64,000 bases of DNA from Stenotrophomonas acidaminiphila (lineage in GTDB: Bacteria > Pseudomonadota > Gammaproteobacteria > Xanthomonadales > Xanthomonadaceae). The position numbers and the translations under genes are program-made. Positions 27,572 through 37,390 of the stretch are shown piece after piece (within the stretch, counting starts at the first letter, position 1; each line of letters starts with the position of its first letter). The stretch lies in assembly GCA_002951995.1 (NCBI GenBank), contig CP019797.1:184001-248000 (forward strand). Direction: 5' to 3'. The notes beneath the pieces were generated by a model. That model saw nothing but the letters and a program-made list of their open reading frames with translations. It was not told where the DNA came from and made no database searches.

Positions 27572-28354
27572 TCAGAAGGTACCGGGGTAGGCGCCGCCGT
27601 CGATCAGCAGGTTCTGCCCGGTGATGTAACCGGCGTGCACGCTGCACAGGAAGGCGCAGGCGGCGCCGAACTCGTCCGGCGTGCCGAAGCGGCCGGCGGG
27701 AATGCCGGCGCGGCGGCGCGCGGCCACCTCGTCCAGCGGCAGCTGCTGGCGCCGCGCGCTGGCGTCCAGGGTGCCACGCAGGCGGTCGGTGTCGAACGCG
27801 CCGGGCAGCAGGTTGTTGAGGGTGACGTTGCGCGCCAGGTGGGTGCGGGCGACGCCGGCGACGAAGCCGGTGAGCCCCGAGCGCGCGCCGTTGGACAGGC
27901 CGAGGATGTCGATCGGCGCCTTCACCGCGCTGGAGGTGATGTTGACCACGCGGCCGAAGCCGCGCGCGGCCATGCCGTCGACGGTGGCGCGGATCAGTTC
28001 GATCGGGGTCAGCATGTTGGCGTCCAGCGCGGCCAGCCACTGTTCGCGCTCCCAGTCGCGGAAGTCGCCCGGCGGCGGGCCGCCGGCGTTGGTGACCAGG
28101 ATGTCCACCTGTGGGCAGGCGGACAGCGCGGCCGCGCGGCCGGCGGCGGTGGTGATGTCGGCGGCGACGGCGATGACCTGCCCGGCGCCGGGCAGCGCGC
28201 GCAGTTGCGCCGCGGCCGCTTCCAGCGCGTCGGTGCCGCGGGCGACGATGACCACGTTGGCGCCTTCGCCGGCCAGCGCACGCGCGCAGCCCAGCCCCAG
28301 CCCCCTGCTGGCGCCGCAGACCAGTGCCCAGCGCCCGGCGATGCCCAGATCCAT
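27572..28354 (-). CDS. short-chain dehydrogenase/reductase-like protein in the biotin operon
   Basis: A 260-residue SDR fold. The cofactor loop is GASRGLGLGCARAL and NAG appears in LVTNAGGPPPG. The canonical catalytic Tyr-x-x-x-Lys is replaced: after VNITSSAVKAPIDI comes LGLSNGARSGLTGFVAG, so Tyr becomes Leu and Lys becomes Arg. This fits the BKR-like SDR subgroup that lacks the perfect tetrad. The end LCSVHAGYITGQNLLIDGGAYPG is normal. It sits between bioH and bioC in one operon, which suggests a role connected to pimelate-chain making or a structural partner (inference). It is not one of the named bio genes. Confidence 0.85.
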   Translation of the reverse strand: MDLGIAGRWALVCGASRGLGLGCARALAGEGANVVIVARGTDALEAAAAQLRALPGAGQVIAVAADITTAAGRAAALSACPQVDILVTNAGGPPPGDFRDWEREQWLAALDANMLTPIELIRATVDGMAARGFGRVVNITSSAVKAPIDILGLSNGARSGLTGFVAGVARTHLARNVTLNNLLPGAFDTDRLRGTLDASARRQQLPLDEVAARRRAGIPAGRFGTPDEFGAACAFLCSVHAGYITGQNLLIDGGAYPGTF

Positions 28355-28414
28355 CGCGTTACTCCCGGTGTGTCCCGTGGCCGCACATGATCGGCGATGC
28401 GCGCAGCTGGCGGC

Positions 28415-29182
28415 TCACGCGCAGGCCGCAACGAAGCGTTGCAGCCGCCCGGCGACGTCGTCGGCGTGGCCCAGGAACGGCGCGTGGCCGCCGCCGTCGA
28501 TGGTGTGCGCGGTGTGCAGCCCGGGCGGGGCCAGCGCCGCGGCGCCGTGCATGGCGTTGGCCGGCACCAGCCGGTCGCGCTGGCCGCCGATCCACAGGCC
28601 GGGCACGCGCAGCCCGGGCAGGGCGCCGCGCAGGTCGCTGCGGTCCAGCAGGGCCAGGCCTTCGTGCAGTGCGCGCGGTGCCGGTTCGCCGCGCGCGACC
28701 AGGGCCTCGCGCAGGGTGCGCAGTTCGCTGCGCGCGTGCTGTGAGCCCATCACGTCCAACGCCAGGAAGCGTTCCAGGGTGCCGCGGTAGTCCTGTTCCA
28801 GGTCCTGGCCGAACTGTTCGAACACGCTGCGCTCCACCGCGTCGGGCCAGTCGGCGTCGCGCACGAAGCGCGGCGTGGCGGCCAGCATCGCCAGCCCGCG
28901 CACCTGCGGCAGGGTGGCCGCGCCGTGCAGCGCCACCAGCCCGCCCAGCGACCAGCCGCACCACACCGCCGGCGGGGTGGCCGCGGCAATGGCGTTGACC
29001 AGGTAGGGCAGGCGCAGCGGGGTGTCGTCGTCGCGGCTGAAGCCGTGGCCGGGCAGGTCCACCACGTGCAGCTGGAAGTGTGGCGACAGGCGCTGCACCA
29101 GCGGCGCGAAGATGCCGCCGTGCAGCGCCCAGCCGTGGATCAGGACCAGTGCCGGGCCGCTGCCGGTGACGTCGATATGCAT
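28415..29182 (-). CDS. bioH: pimeloyl-ACP methyl ester esterase
   Basis: A 255-residue alpha/beta hydrolase. It has the oxyanion region LIHGWALHGGIF, nucleophile Ser in WCGWSLGGLVALHGA, Asp in IGGQRDRLVPA and His in GGGHAPFLGHADDV, the BioH triad. The length equals E. coli BioH (256). It cleaves the methyl ester of pimeloyl-ACP, stopping chain elongation and handing the product to BioF. It lies 16 bases downstream of bioF. Confidence 0.95.
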   Translation of the reverse strand: MHIDVTGSGPALVLIHGWALHGGIFAPLVQRLSPHFQLHVVDLPGHGFSRDDDTPLRLPYLVNAIAAATPPAVWCGWSLGGLVALHGAATLPQVRGLAMLAATPRFVRDADWPDAVERSVFEQFGQDLEQDYRGTLERFLALDVMGSQHARSELRTLREALVARGEPAPRALHEGLALLDRSDLRGALPGLRVPGLWIGGQRDRLVPANAMHGAAALAPPGLHTAHTIDGGGHAPFLGHADDVAGRLQRFVAACA

Positions 29183-29198
29183 GCGTATACGGTGTGCT

Positions 29199-30409
<1,211 letters not shown>

Positions 30410-30548
30410 GGCGTCAGTTCATGGACGGGTGGGCGGCTAGCGTAACCGGTCGCCGCTGCAGCCGCTTGCGGCGCGGCCCGGCGGCAGGCCGCGCGGCGTG
30501 GGGGCGCGGCGATGCCGGGCACCGCCGCCGCTGCCTGCCGCGGCCGGT

Positions 30549-31577
30549 TCAGGCGGTCGCCGCGCAGGCCGGGGCGATGTCCAGGTGCACGGTGCCGGGG
30601 TGGTCGTGGTCGTCGGCATCCACGTTGACCTGCATCGGCGAAATGCCCAGCCGCGCGAACAGCGCCTGGTCGCGCGCGGTGTCCGGGTTGCCGGTGGTCA
30701 GCAGCTTTTCGCCGTAGAAGATGGAGTTGGCGCCGGCGGCGAAGCACAGCGCCTGCAGTTCGTCGCTCATGCTCTCGCGCCCGGCCGACAGCCGCACCAT
30801 CGAGCGCGGCATGGTGATGCGCGCCACCGCGATCATGCGCACGAACTCGAACGGATCCAGCTCGGCGCTGCCATGCAGCGGCGTGCCGGCGACCTGCACC
30901 AGGCGGTTGATCGGCACCGAGTCCGGGTGCGCCGGCAGGTTGGCCAGCGCCAGCAGCAGGCCGGCGCGGTGTTCGCGGGTCTCGCCCATGCCGACGATGC
31001 CGCCGCAGCAGGTCTTCAGCCCGGCGTTGCGCACGTGTTCGAGCGTGTCCAGCCGGTCCTGGTACTGGCGGGTGTGGATGATCGAGTCGTAATAGTCCGG
31101 CGCGGTGTCGAGGTTGTGGTTGTAGTAGTCCAGCCCGGCGTCCTTGAGCGCCTGCGCCTGGTGGCCTTCGAGCATGCCCAGGGTGGCGCAGGTTTCCAGG
31201 CCCAGCGCCTTCACTTCGCGGATCATCGCCGCCACCTTGGGGATGTCACGGTCCTTGGGCGAGCGCCAGGCCGCGCCCATGCAGAAGCGCGAGGCGCCGG
31301 CCTGCCTGGCGGCGCGGGCGCGGGCGACCACGCTGTCGGTGTCCATCAGCTTCTGCGCGTCCACCCCGGTGTCGTAGCGCTGCGCCTGCGGGCAGTAGGC
31401 GCAGTCTTCCGGGCAGCCGCCGGTTTTGACCGACAGCAGGGTGGAGACCTGCACCTGCGCCGGGTCGAAATGTTCGCGGTGCACGCTGGCGGCGCGGAAC
31501 AGCAGTTCGGGGAACGGCAGGTCGAACAGCGCCAGCAATTCCTCGCGGCTCCAGTCGTGGCGGATGACGGCGGGCAT
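30549..31577 (-). CDS. bioB: biotin synthase
   Basis: A 342-residue radical-SAM enzyme, first gene of the operon. The cluster motif is [10 protein letters not shown], and the [2Fe-2S] ligands are in the expected places ([29 protein letters not shown]), with RLSAGRESM near the C-terminus. The start [18 protein letters not shown] fits homologues; the frame is open upstream to 31646 but that part overlaps comF and its operator. It inserts sulfur into dethiobiotin. A 140-base gap follows before bioF. Control by biotin through BirA is predicted from the operator at 31637-31670. Confidence 0.97.
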   Translation of the reverse strand: MPAVIRHDWSREELLALFDLPFPELLFRAASVHREHFDPAQVQVSTLLSVKTGGCPEDCAYCPQAQRYDTGVDAQKLMDTDSVVARARAARQAGASRFCMGAAWRSPKDRDIPKVAAMIREVKALGLETCATLGMLEGHQAQALKDAGLDYYNHNLDTAPDYYDSIIHTRQYQDRLDTLEHVRNAGLKTCCGGIVGMGETREHRAGLLLALANLPAHPDSVPINRLVQVAGTPLHGSAELDPFEFVRMIAVARITMPRSMVRLSAGRESMSDELQALCFAAGANSIFYGEKLLTTGNPDTARDQALFARLGISPMQVNVDADDHDHPGTVHLDIAPACAATA

Positions 31578-31626
31578 CGGTGTTTCCTGACAGATCGGGC
31601 AACGGAAGCGGGGCAGTCTGGTGAGC

Positions 31627-32355
31627 ATGCAGTCTGCTGTCAACAAATCATTCGGCGCTTTGGTTTACAGGGTGGGCGCGGCGCTGTCCGGGCTGGTGTT
31701 CCCGCCGTTGTGCCTGGTCTGTGGCGAGCCGGGCACGCCCGGCCGCGACCTGTGCGCCGCCTGTGCGGCCGCGCTGCCCTGGCTGGAATGCGCCTGCCGT
31801 GGCTGCGCCCTGCCACTGCCGGTCACCGAGCCGGACGGGGCGCTGTGCGGCGCCTGCCAGGGCGCGCGTTCGCCGCTGGCGGCGGTGCATGCCGCGCTGC
31901 TGTACGCGGCGCCGGCGGACGGGCTGCTGCGGCGTTTCAAGTTCCATGGCGACCTGGCCGCCGGGCGCCTGCTGGCGCAGCTGATGCACGCCCGGCTGGC
32001 GCCGGTGGCGCGGCCGCAGGCGCTGGTGCCGGTGCCGCTGCACCTGTCGCGCCTGCGCCGCCGCGGCTACGACCAGGCGCTGGAGCTGGCGCGGCCGCTG
32101 GGCCGCGCGCTGCAGCTGCCCGTGCTGGCCGGCCTGCACCGCACCCGCGCCACCCCGCCGCAGTCCGCGCTGGATGCGGCCGCGCGCCGGCGCAATCTGC
32201 GCCAGGCCTTCGCCGCCCGCGGGCGCCTGCCGGCGCACGTGGCGCTGGTCGACGACGTGATGACCACCGGTGCCACCGTGCAGGCCGCCGCGCGCGCGCT
32301 GCGCCGGGCCGGGGTGGTGCGGGTCGATGCCTGGGTGTGCGCGCGGGTACCCTGA
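31627..32355 (+). CDS. comF: ComF family phosphoribosyltransferase-like protein
   Basis: A 242-residue protein. An N-terminal zinc ribbon is visible ([35 protein letters not shown]...LCGAC), then the PRT domain: [27 protein letters not shown] and the PRPP loop [21 protein letters not shown]. ComF proteins support natural transformation (ssDNA handling with the import machinery). The start is ATG 31627 ([13 protein letters not shown]); a GTG two codons earlier is equally possible. It is divergent from bioB, and the BirA site overlaps its first codons, so biotin status might also affect comF. Confidence 0.9.
   Translation: MQSAVNKSFGALVYRVGAALSGLVFPPLCLVCGEPGTPGRDLCAACAAALPWLECACRGCALPLPVTEPDGALCGACQGARSPLAAVHAALLYAAPADGLLRRFKFHGDLAAGRLLAQLMHARLAPVARPQALVPVPLHLSRLRRRGYDQALELARPLGRALQLPVLAGLHRTRATPPQSALDAAARRRNLRQAFAARGRLPAHVALVDDVMTTGATVQAAARALRRAGVVRVDAWVCARVP
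31637..31670. promoter_or_regulatory. BirA-type biotin operator overlapping the bioB promoter and the comF start
   Basis: Half-sites CTGTCAACA and GGTTTACAG flank exactly 16 bases, matching the proteobacterial BirA layout TTGTAAACC-N16-GGTTTACAA. On the minus strand the imperfect half contains TTGACA (31643 to 31638), a perfect -35 hexamer, with CAGACT 17 bases further as a possible -10, about 40 bases before the bioB start. Holo-BirA binding would therefore block bioB transcription directly. The site is also coding sequence for the first residues of comF. Confidence 0.75.
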
Positions 32356-32425
32356 ACACGGCAGGGCGACACGCCCGGCCTATGCTTGTCCTGCAACGCA
32401 TTCCCTGACTGCAAGGAGCGATGAC

Positions 32426-33001
32426 ATGAATGGCAACCCGAATTTCCCTTCCGACACGCTGCTTGGCGCGATGTCGCGCCACTGGTGGGTGGTCCTGCTG
32501 TTCGGCCTGTTCGCGGTGGCTTTCGGCGTGCTGGCGGTGATGGCACCGGTACGCACCGCCGCGGTGCTGGCGCTGTGGCTGGGGGTGGTGGCGATCGTCG
32601 AGGGCGTGGTGGCGCTGGCCGCGGCGATCGCCGGTTCGGCGCCGGTATCGCGGGGCTGGGCGGTGTTCTACGCGCTGGTGTCCATTGCCTTCGGCGTGCT
32701 GGCGATCCTCAACCCGCTGGCCACGGCGAGCGTGTTGCTGCTGTTCCTGGCGGCGTGGCTGGTGGTCGGCGGCATCTACCGCATCGTCTTCGCCATCCGC
32801 GTGCGCAAGCACATCCGTGGCGAATGGCTGCTGGTCCTCAGCGGCCTGCTGGCGGTGGTGCTGGGCGTGCTGTTCGCGCTCAACCCGCTGAGCGGGCTGA
32901 TGGTCACGTCGCTGTGGATCGCCGCGATGGCGCTGGTCTACGGCGTGCTGCAGGTGGTGGCGGCGTTCCGCCTGCGCCGGCTGGGCAGGATGGCGGCCTG
33001 A
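32426..33001 (+). CDS. HdeD-like membrane protein (DUF308)
   Basis: A 191-residue integral membrane protein with six hydrophobic helices arranged as three DUF308 repeats (HWWVVLLFGLFAVAFGVLAVM; WAVFYALVSIAFGVLAILNP; GEWLLVLSGLLAVVLGVLFALNP). This matches the HdeD acid-resistance membrane protein family. AAGGAG stands directly before the ATG at 32426. Acid protection is shown for E. coli HdeD; the role here is inference. It is convergent with ubiA, sharing a hairpin. Confidence 0.9.
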   Translation: MNGNPNFPSDTLLGAMSRHWWVVLLFGLFAVAFGVLAVMAPVRTAAVLALWLGVVAIVEGVVALAAAIAGSAPVSRGWAVFYALVSIAFGVLAILNPLATASVLLLFLAAWLVVGGIYRIVFAIRVRKHIRGEWLLVLSGLLAVVLGVLFALNPLSGLMVTSLWIAAMALVYGVLQVVAAFRLRRLGRMAA

Positions 33002-33018
33002 GGCACCGCCGCGATGGC

Positions 33019-33044
33019 AGCGGCCCGTCCGGTGGCGGGCCGCT
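33019..33044. terminator. hairpin between convergent hdeD-like gene and ubiA
   Basis: A perfect 9-bp stem AGCGGCCCG / CGGGCCGCT around an 8-base loop fills the 49-base gap between the two stops. There is no strong U-run on either side. Confidence 0.6.
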
Positions 33045-33050
33045 GCCCGG

Positions 33051-33944
33051 TCAGTGCAGGTACTGGCTGGCGACGATGCCGGCGAACAGCACCGCCCCGA
33101 CCCAGTTGTTGTGCAGGAACGCGCGGAAGCAGGCCTGGCGCTCGCGCGTGCGGCAGATCCAGAACTCCCAGGCCACCAGCGCCACCGCCACGCCGAGGCC
33201 GGCCCAGTACGCCATGCCCAGCCCGGCACGCTGGCCGGCCAGTGCCATGGCTGCGAAGAACAGCGCGTAGAGGATGCCCTGGATCACCAGGTCCAGGTCG
33301 CCGAACAGGATGGCGGTGGAATGCGAGCCGACCTTGAGGTCGTCGTCGCGGTCGACCATCGCATACCAGGTGTCGTAGGCGGTGGACCACAGGATGTTGG
33401 CCGCGTACAGCACCCAGCCCAGCGGCGGCACTTCGCCCTGTACCGCGGCGAAGGCCATGGGGATGCCCCAGCCGAAGGCCATGCCCAGGTAGACCTGCGG
33501 CAGGTGGGTGTAACGCTTGAGGTAGGGGTAGGTGGCGGCCAGGAACACGCCGACGAAACTCAGCCCGATGGTCAACGCGTTGAGGGTCAGCACCAGCGCG
33601 AATGCGACCAGCATCAGCCCGGCGAACAGCGCCAGCGCCTGGCGCCCGGACACCGCGCCGGTGGCCAGCGGGCGGTCCTTGGTGCGCTTGACGTGCGGGT
33701 CCAGCCAGCGGTCGGCGTAATCATTGATCACGCAGCCGGCCGAGCGGGTCAGCCACACGCCGGCGGTGAACACGAACAGCGTCCACGGTGCCGGCATGCC
33801 ACCGGACGCCAGCCACAGCGCCCACCACGTCGGCCACAGCAGCAGCAGGGTGCCGATCGGGCGGTCGGCGCGCATCAGTTTCCAGTAGCTGGCCAGCCGC
33901 GACGGCACCGGCGCCGGCTGTTGTTGGTAGCGTTCGTAACCCAT
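33051..33944 (-). CDS. ubiA: 4-hydroxybenzoate octaprenyltransferase
   Basis: A 297-residue polytopic prenyltransferase. Both Asp-rich motifs are present: [26 protein letters not shown] and [21 protein letters not shown]. About eight to nine membrane helices are visible. The length is typical (E. coli 290). It attaches the isoprenoid chain to 4-hydroxybenzoate in ubiquinone synthesis at the inner membrane. The start is ATG 33944 ([15 protein letters not shown]); a GTG two codons upstream is unlikely. Confidence 0.96.
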   Translation of the reverse strand: MGYERYQQQPAPVPSRLASYWKLMRADRPIGTLLLLWPTWWALWLASGGMPAPWTLFVFTAGVWLTRSAGCVINDYADRWLDPHVKRTKDRPLATGAVSGRQALALFAGLMLVAFALVLTLNALTIGLSFVGVFLAATYPYLKRYTHLPQVYLGMAFGWGIPMAFAAVQGEVPPLGWVLYAANILWSTAYDTWYAMVDRDDDLKVGSHSTAILFGDLDLVIQGILYALFFAAMALAGQRAGLGMAYWAGLGVAVALVAWEFWICRTRERQACFRAFLHNNWVGAVLFAGIVASQYLH

Positions 33945-34023
33945 GCGCACAGGTTACCAGCCGGGCCCGGCGGTCCGTTGCCCCGGGTGGGTGCGATGGG
34001 GGCAGACCTGCGCATGCATTTAC

Positions 34024-34040
34024 CGTTAGAATGCGCGTCC
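34024..34040 (+). promoter_or_regulatory. tRNA-Arg promoter -10 and GC-rich discriminator
   Basis: CGTTAGAATGCGCGTCC contains a TAGAAT -10 hexamer followed by a GC-rich discriminator, the arrangement of stringently controlled stable-RNA promoters. The identical 17 bases occur at 50514 before speA. No good -35 is visible. Confidence 0.6.
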
Positions 34041-34094
34041 GCCCGGCAGCGCCGGACGGTGGGGAGCCACCTGGCTCCCGCAGCGACACACAAC

Positions 34095-34171
34095 GCGCCC
34101 GTAGCTCAGCCGGATAGAGTAGTGGCTTCCGAAGCCATTGGTCGGGGGTTCGAATCCCTCCGGGCGCGCCA
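34095..34171 (+). tRNA. tRNA-Arg (anticodon CCG)
   Basis: A 77-base cloverleaf with encoded CCA: acceptor GCGCCCG / CGGGCGC with discriminator G, D-arm GCTCAGCCGGATAGAGT, anticodon arm TGGCTTCCGAAGCCA with CCG, T-arm GGGGGTTCGAATCCCTC. It reads the CGG arginine codon. Its 3' end is re-copied three times downstream in a tandem repeat. Confidence 0.97.
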
Positions 34172-34606
34172 TCTTTCGATGTCGCTTCGTCGCGATTGCC
34201 GGCCTTCGCGCAGGGCGCCAAGGCGTTCGATGCCGCGCACGCCGGTGGCGTGCAGGCGCGGCCTCTCACCCCTCCGGGCGCGCCATCTTTCGATGTCGCT
34301 TCGTCGTGATTGCCGGCCTTCGCGCAGGGCGCCAAGGCGTTCGATGCCGCGCACGCCAGTGGCGTGCAGGTGCGGCCTCTCACCCCTCCGGGCGCGCCAT
34401 CTTCGATGTCGCTTCGTCGTGATTGCCGGCCTTCGCGCAGGGCGCCAAGGCGTTCGATGCCGCGCACGCCGGTGGCGTGCAGGCACGGCCTCTCACCCCT
34501 CCGGGCGCGCCATCTTCGATGTCGCTTCGTCGCGATTGCCGGCCTTCGCGCGGCGCGCCAAGGCGTCCGATGCCGCGCACGCCGGTGGCGTGCGGCTCGC
34601 GTCATC
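34156..34606 (+). repeat. tandem ~114-bp repeats carrying copies of the tRNA-Arg 3' end
   Basis: The last 15 bases of the tRNA gene (CCCTCCGGGCGCGCC) recur at 34270, 34384 and 34497, spaced 114, 114 and 113 bases. Between them are four nearly identical spacers (starting ATCTTTCGATGTCGCTTCGT); the last is incomplete. Each spacer has a hairpin GCACGCC-GGT-GGCGTGC. The layout recalls the tRNA-tail repeats behind E. coli tyrT (rtT RNA). Arg/Pro-rich frames through the array are artefacts of its composition. Confidence 0.92.
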
Positions 34607-34712
34607 CCATGCTGGCGTCGCTGCTGGAAGTGCCCCCGCGTGCCGCAAGAACTGCTAAACGCCGCGTTTCCGGCTCCGCTATCCTTGCCCGTGTTCACCC
34701 GCAGGACGCAGC

Positions 34713-35546
34713 ATGAACGCAACGGCAAAAGTGTTGTGGCACATCGAATGCCATGACGATGGCGCGCTGGCGCTGGCGGATATCGCCGCCGCGGTGGGGC
34801 TGTCGCCGTTCCATCTGTCCCGCGTGTTCCATGGCCGCACCGGTACCCCGTTGATGCGTTACCTGCGTGGCCGGCGGTTGACGCTGGCCGCGCGGCGCCT
34901 GGCCCAGGGCGGCGATGACATGCTGCAGCTCGCCCTGGACAGCGGCTATTCCACGCATGCCGCCTTTACCCGCGCGTTCTGCGGCCAGTTCGGCAGCACT
35001 CCCGTGCAGGTGCGCGACCGTGGCCTGGCGTCCCTCGCCCTGGTGGATGCGCTGAAGGTGGACGAGGCGGCCGCGGGCGACGGGATCGCGCTGCGACGGG
35101 CCGCGCTGCCGGCGTTCTCGGTCGCCGGCATCGGCCGCCGCCATAGCCGCTTCAGCAACGGCGAAATCCCCGGCCAATGGCAACAGCTCGGCCGCCAGTG
35201 GACGCGCCCGGCGCCGGTCAGCTATGGCGTCTGCATGAACCGCGACGACGACGGCGGATTCGACTACATCGCCGCGGTGCCGCTGGACCCGGCGCTGCCA
35301 CCGCCCCGCCACTGGCAGCGTGTGGACCTGCCGGCGATGCGCTACCTGGTGGCCTGGCATGCCGGGCACGTGTCGTCCATCCGTTCGACCTGGCGCTGGC
35401 TGCGCGAGCACTACCTGCCCGCGGCGCGGATCGCGCTGGCCGACACACCGGCGTTCGAGCGCTATGACCGGCGCTTCGACGACCGCAGCGGCGATGGCGG
35501 CGTGGAGCTATGGCTGCCGCTGGCCGAAACCCCGCAACCGGATTGA
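34713..35546 (+). CDS. AraC-family regulator with GyrI-like effector domain
   Basis: A 277-residue protein. Two helix-turn-helix units fill residues 1-105 (LADIAAAVGLSPFHLSRVFHGRTGTPLMRYLRGRRL and MLQLALDSGYSTHAAFTRAFCGQFGSTPVQVR). A C-terminal GyrI/SOUL-like ligand domain (RAALPAFSVAGIGRRHSRFSNGEIPGQW through VELWLPLAE) follows, the arrangement of Rob/SoxS-like multidrug regulators. It is followed three bases later by a hydrolase gene, which is the likely co-transcribed target partner. Its effector is unknown. Confidence 0.88.
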   Translation: MNATAKVLWHIECHDDGALALADIAAAVGLSPFHLSRVFHGRTGTPLMRYLRGRRLTLAARRLAQGGDDMLQLALDSGYSTHAAFTRAFCGQFGSTPVQVRDRGLASLALVDALKVDEAAAGDGIALRRAALPAFSVAGIGRRHSRFSNGEIPGQWQQLGRQWTRPAPVSYGVCMNRDDDGGFDYIAAVPLDPALPPPRHWQRVDLPAMRYLVAWHAGHVSSIRSTWRWLREHYLPAARIALADTPAFERYDRRFDDRSGDGGVELWLPLAETPQPD

Positions 35547-35549
35547 CCG

Positions 35550-36626
35550 ATGCCCTTCCTGTACCCGGCCCTGGCGCTGGCCCTTGGCGCCCTGCAACTC
35601 GTTTCCACCCCACCGCCGCCCAAGGCGGGCGAACGGACCGGCATGGCCACCTCGGCGACCGCTGCCATCCGCGATGCCGGGCAGCGCGATGCCCTGCGCT
35701 TCACGGTGTGGTATCCGACGCACACGGCAACCGCGGAAACGCCGCTGGCGATCGGCCCGCCCGGCGCCCCGCTGTTCCAGGAAGCGGGGCGGGTCGAGGA
35801 CGCACCGGTCAGCGGCGGGCGGCTTCCCACCCTGCTGCTGTCCCACGGCAACGGCGGAACGGCGCGGATGATGGGGTGGCTGGGCACGGCGCTGGCCCGC
35901 GCGGGCTACCTGGTGATTGCGGTCGACCACCCGGGCAACAACGGCATCGACCCGATGACCCTGGCCGGCAGCGTGCTCCCCTGGCTGCGCGCCGATGACC
36001 TGGCGACGGCGCTGGCGGCGGTGCAGGCGGATCCGGTGCTTGGCGCGCATGTGGATGCCACGCGGCTCGGCCTGGTCGGGTATTCGGCCGGTGGCTTCAC
36101 CGCGCTGGTCGCGGCCGGGGCGCGCCCGGACATGCCGCGCCTGGCGCGTTTCTGCGCCGCGCACCCCGACGATGGCGTATGCCGGCCGCAGGACGAGTCG
36201 CCCACCCACACCCAGGCCGCCCGTCTGGCCGCGGCGGCCTCCCCGGAACTGGCGCCGCATGTGCGCCAGGCGGGCCAGTCCCGCGCGCTGCCCGGGGTGC
36301 GCGCGGCTTTCCTGCTGGCGCCGGCGATCGTGCAGGCGTTCGACCCGGCGGAACTGGAGGCGCTGCCGCTCCCGCTGTCGATCATGGTGGGCACGGACGA
36401 CGCGGTGGCCGCCCCCGCCAGCAACAGCGACGTGGCCGCGGTGCTGGCCGGCAATGCCGTGCTCCGCCACCTCCCCGGCGTGGCCCACTACGATTTCCTG
36501 TCCGAATGCACGCCGCTGGGGGCGAGCCGGCTGCAGGCGCTGTGCCACACCCGGGTCCCCAAGGCCGCCACGCACGCGGCGGCGGTGGACGAAGCCCTGC
36601 GTTTCTTCGGCGAAAACCTGCGTTAG
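35550..36626 (+). CDS. secreted alpha/beta hydrolase (dienelactone hydrolase / PAF-acetylhydrolase-like)
   Basis: A 358-residue protein with a hydrophobic N-terminus (MPFLYPALALALGALQLVSTP), then a hydrolase fold. The oxyanion strand is LPTLLLSHGNGGTARMMGWL, the nucleophile Ser lies in LGLVGYSAGGFTALVAAG, and the acid and His are expected in IMVGTDDAVAAP and PGVAHYDF. It resembles predicted dienelactone hydrolases with cysteine-containing lids (FCAAHPDDGVC). The substrate is unknown. It starts three bases after the AraC/GyrI regulator gene, so the two are likely one operon. Confidence 0.85.
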   Translation: MPFLYPALALALGALQLVSTPPPPKAGERTGMATSATAAIRDAGQRDALRFTVWYPTHTATAETPLAIGPPGAPLFQEAGRVEDAPVSGGRLPTLLLSHGNGGTARMMGWLGTALARAGYLVIAVDHPGNNGIDPMTLAGSVLPWLRADDLATALAAVQADPVLGAHVDATRLGLVGYSAGGFTALVAAGARPDMPRLARFCAAHPDDGVCRPQDESPTHTQAARLAAAASPELAPHVRQAGQSRALPGVRAAFLLAPAIVQAFDPAELEALPLPLSIMVGTDDAVAAPASNSDVAAVLAGNAVLRHLPGVAHYDFLSECTPLGASRLQALCHTRVPKAATHAAAVDEALRFFGENLR

Positions 36627-36767
36627 CGGCGCGGGCCGTGCCTCCGGCGCGGGCGCGCCGGGGATCGGCCGCGGCGCCGGGAAGTACCCGCACCACCCGC
36701 GGGCGGCGGGCAGCCCCGGCACTTTGCGGCGGCAGCGGGGCAGCACTGGCTACGGCGCTCGCTTGGG

Positions 36768-36781
36768 TGTACAAATGTACA
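36768..36781. promoter_or_regulatory. LexA2-type SOS operator
   Basis: TGTACAAATGTACA, a perfect match to the operator reported for the second LexA of Xanthomonas, extended by GG/CC flanks. It ends three bases before the lexA start codon, so bound repressor would cover the ribosome-binding region or transcription start. Confidence 0.92.
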
Positions 36782-36784
36782 CCC

Positions 36785-37390
36785 ATGATCCCCGCCGACC
36801 TGCCACCGCAGCGCGCCGCCGTCCTCGCCTTCCTGCGCGGGGAGCTGGCGGCCGGGCGCGCGCCCAGCCTGGCCGAGATCGCCGATGCCTTCGGCTTTGC
36901 CTCGCGCAACGCCGCGCAGAAGCACGTGCAGGCGCTGCTGGCCGATGGCCTGCTGGAGCAGCTGCCGGGGCGCAAGCGCGGCCTGCGCCTGCCCGGTGGC
37001 GACGCCGACCTGCTGCCGTTGCCGGTACTGGGGCGGGTGGCGGCGGGCCAGCCGATCGGCGCCGACATCGGCCTGGACCAGCAGTTCTGGCTGGACCGGC
37101 GGCTGTTCGCGCTGCGCCCGGATTACCTGCTGCGGGTGCAGGGCGATTCGATGATCGACGACGGCATCCTCGACGGCGACCTGGTCGGGGTGCAGCGCAC
37201 GCCCGAGGCGCGCGACGGCCAGACCGTGGTGGCGCGCGTGGACGGCGAGCTGACCATCAAGCGCCTGCAGCGTGGGCCGCGGCGCATCCACCTGCTGCCG
37301 CGCAACCGCGCGCATGCGCCGATCGAGGTGCGGCCGGGCCAGGATTTCGCCATCGAAGGCGTCTACTGCGGGCTGGTACGCCCGGGTTGA
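36785..37390 (+). CDS. lexA: LexA-family SOS repressor (LexA2, imuAB-dnaE2 linked)
   Basis: A 201-residue repressor. It has an N-terminal wHTH (PSLAEIADAFGFASRNAAQKHVQALLADGLLEQ), the Ala-Gly self-cleavage bond in LGRVAAGQPIG, catalytic Ser in LLRVQGDSMIDDGILDGD and Lys in VDGELTIKRLQRG. The length is standard. It binds its own operator just upstream and presumably controls the whole cassette. There is no room for a Shine-Dalgarno between operator and ATG, suggesting leaderless or weak translation. imuA begins at the very next base after its stop. Confidence 0.95.
   Translation: MIPADLPPQRAAVLAFLRGELAAGRAPSLAEIADAFGFASRNAAQKHVQALLADGLLEQLPGRKRGLRLPGGDADLLPLPVLGRVAAGQPIGADIGLDQQFWLDRRLFALRPDYLLRVQGDSMIDDGILDGDLVGVQRTPEARDGQTVVARVDGELTIKRLQRGPRRIHLLPRNRAHAPIEVRPGQDFAIEGVYCGLVRPG

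Noticed and set aside
34156..34606. CRISPR array
   Set aside because: Period ~114 bp with near-identical spacers and a tRNA-derived unit; no variable spacers and no cas genes.
34106..34756. Arg/Pro-rich proteins encoded across the tRNA-tail repeats
   Set aside because: The same peptides appear in several frames of the tandem repeat; no start signal and no homology.
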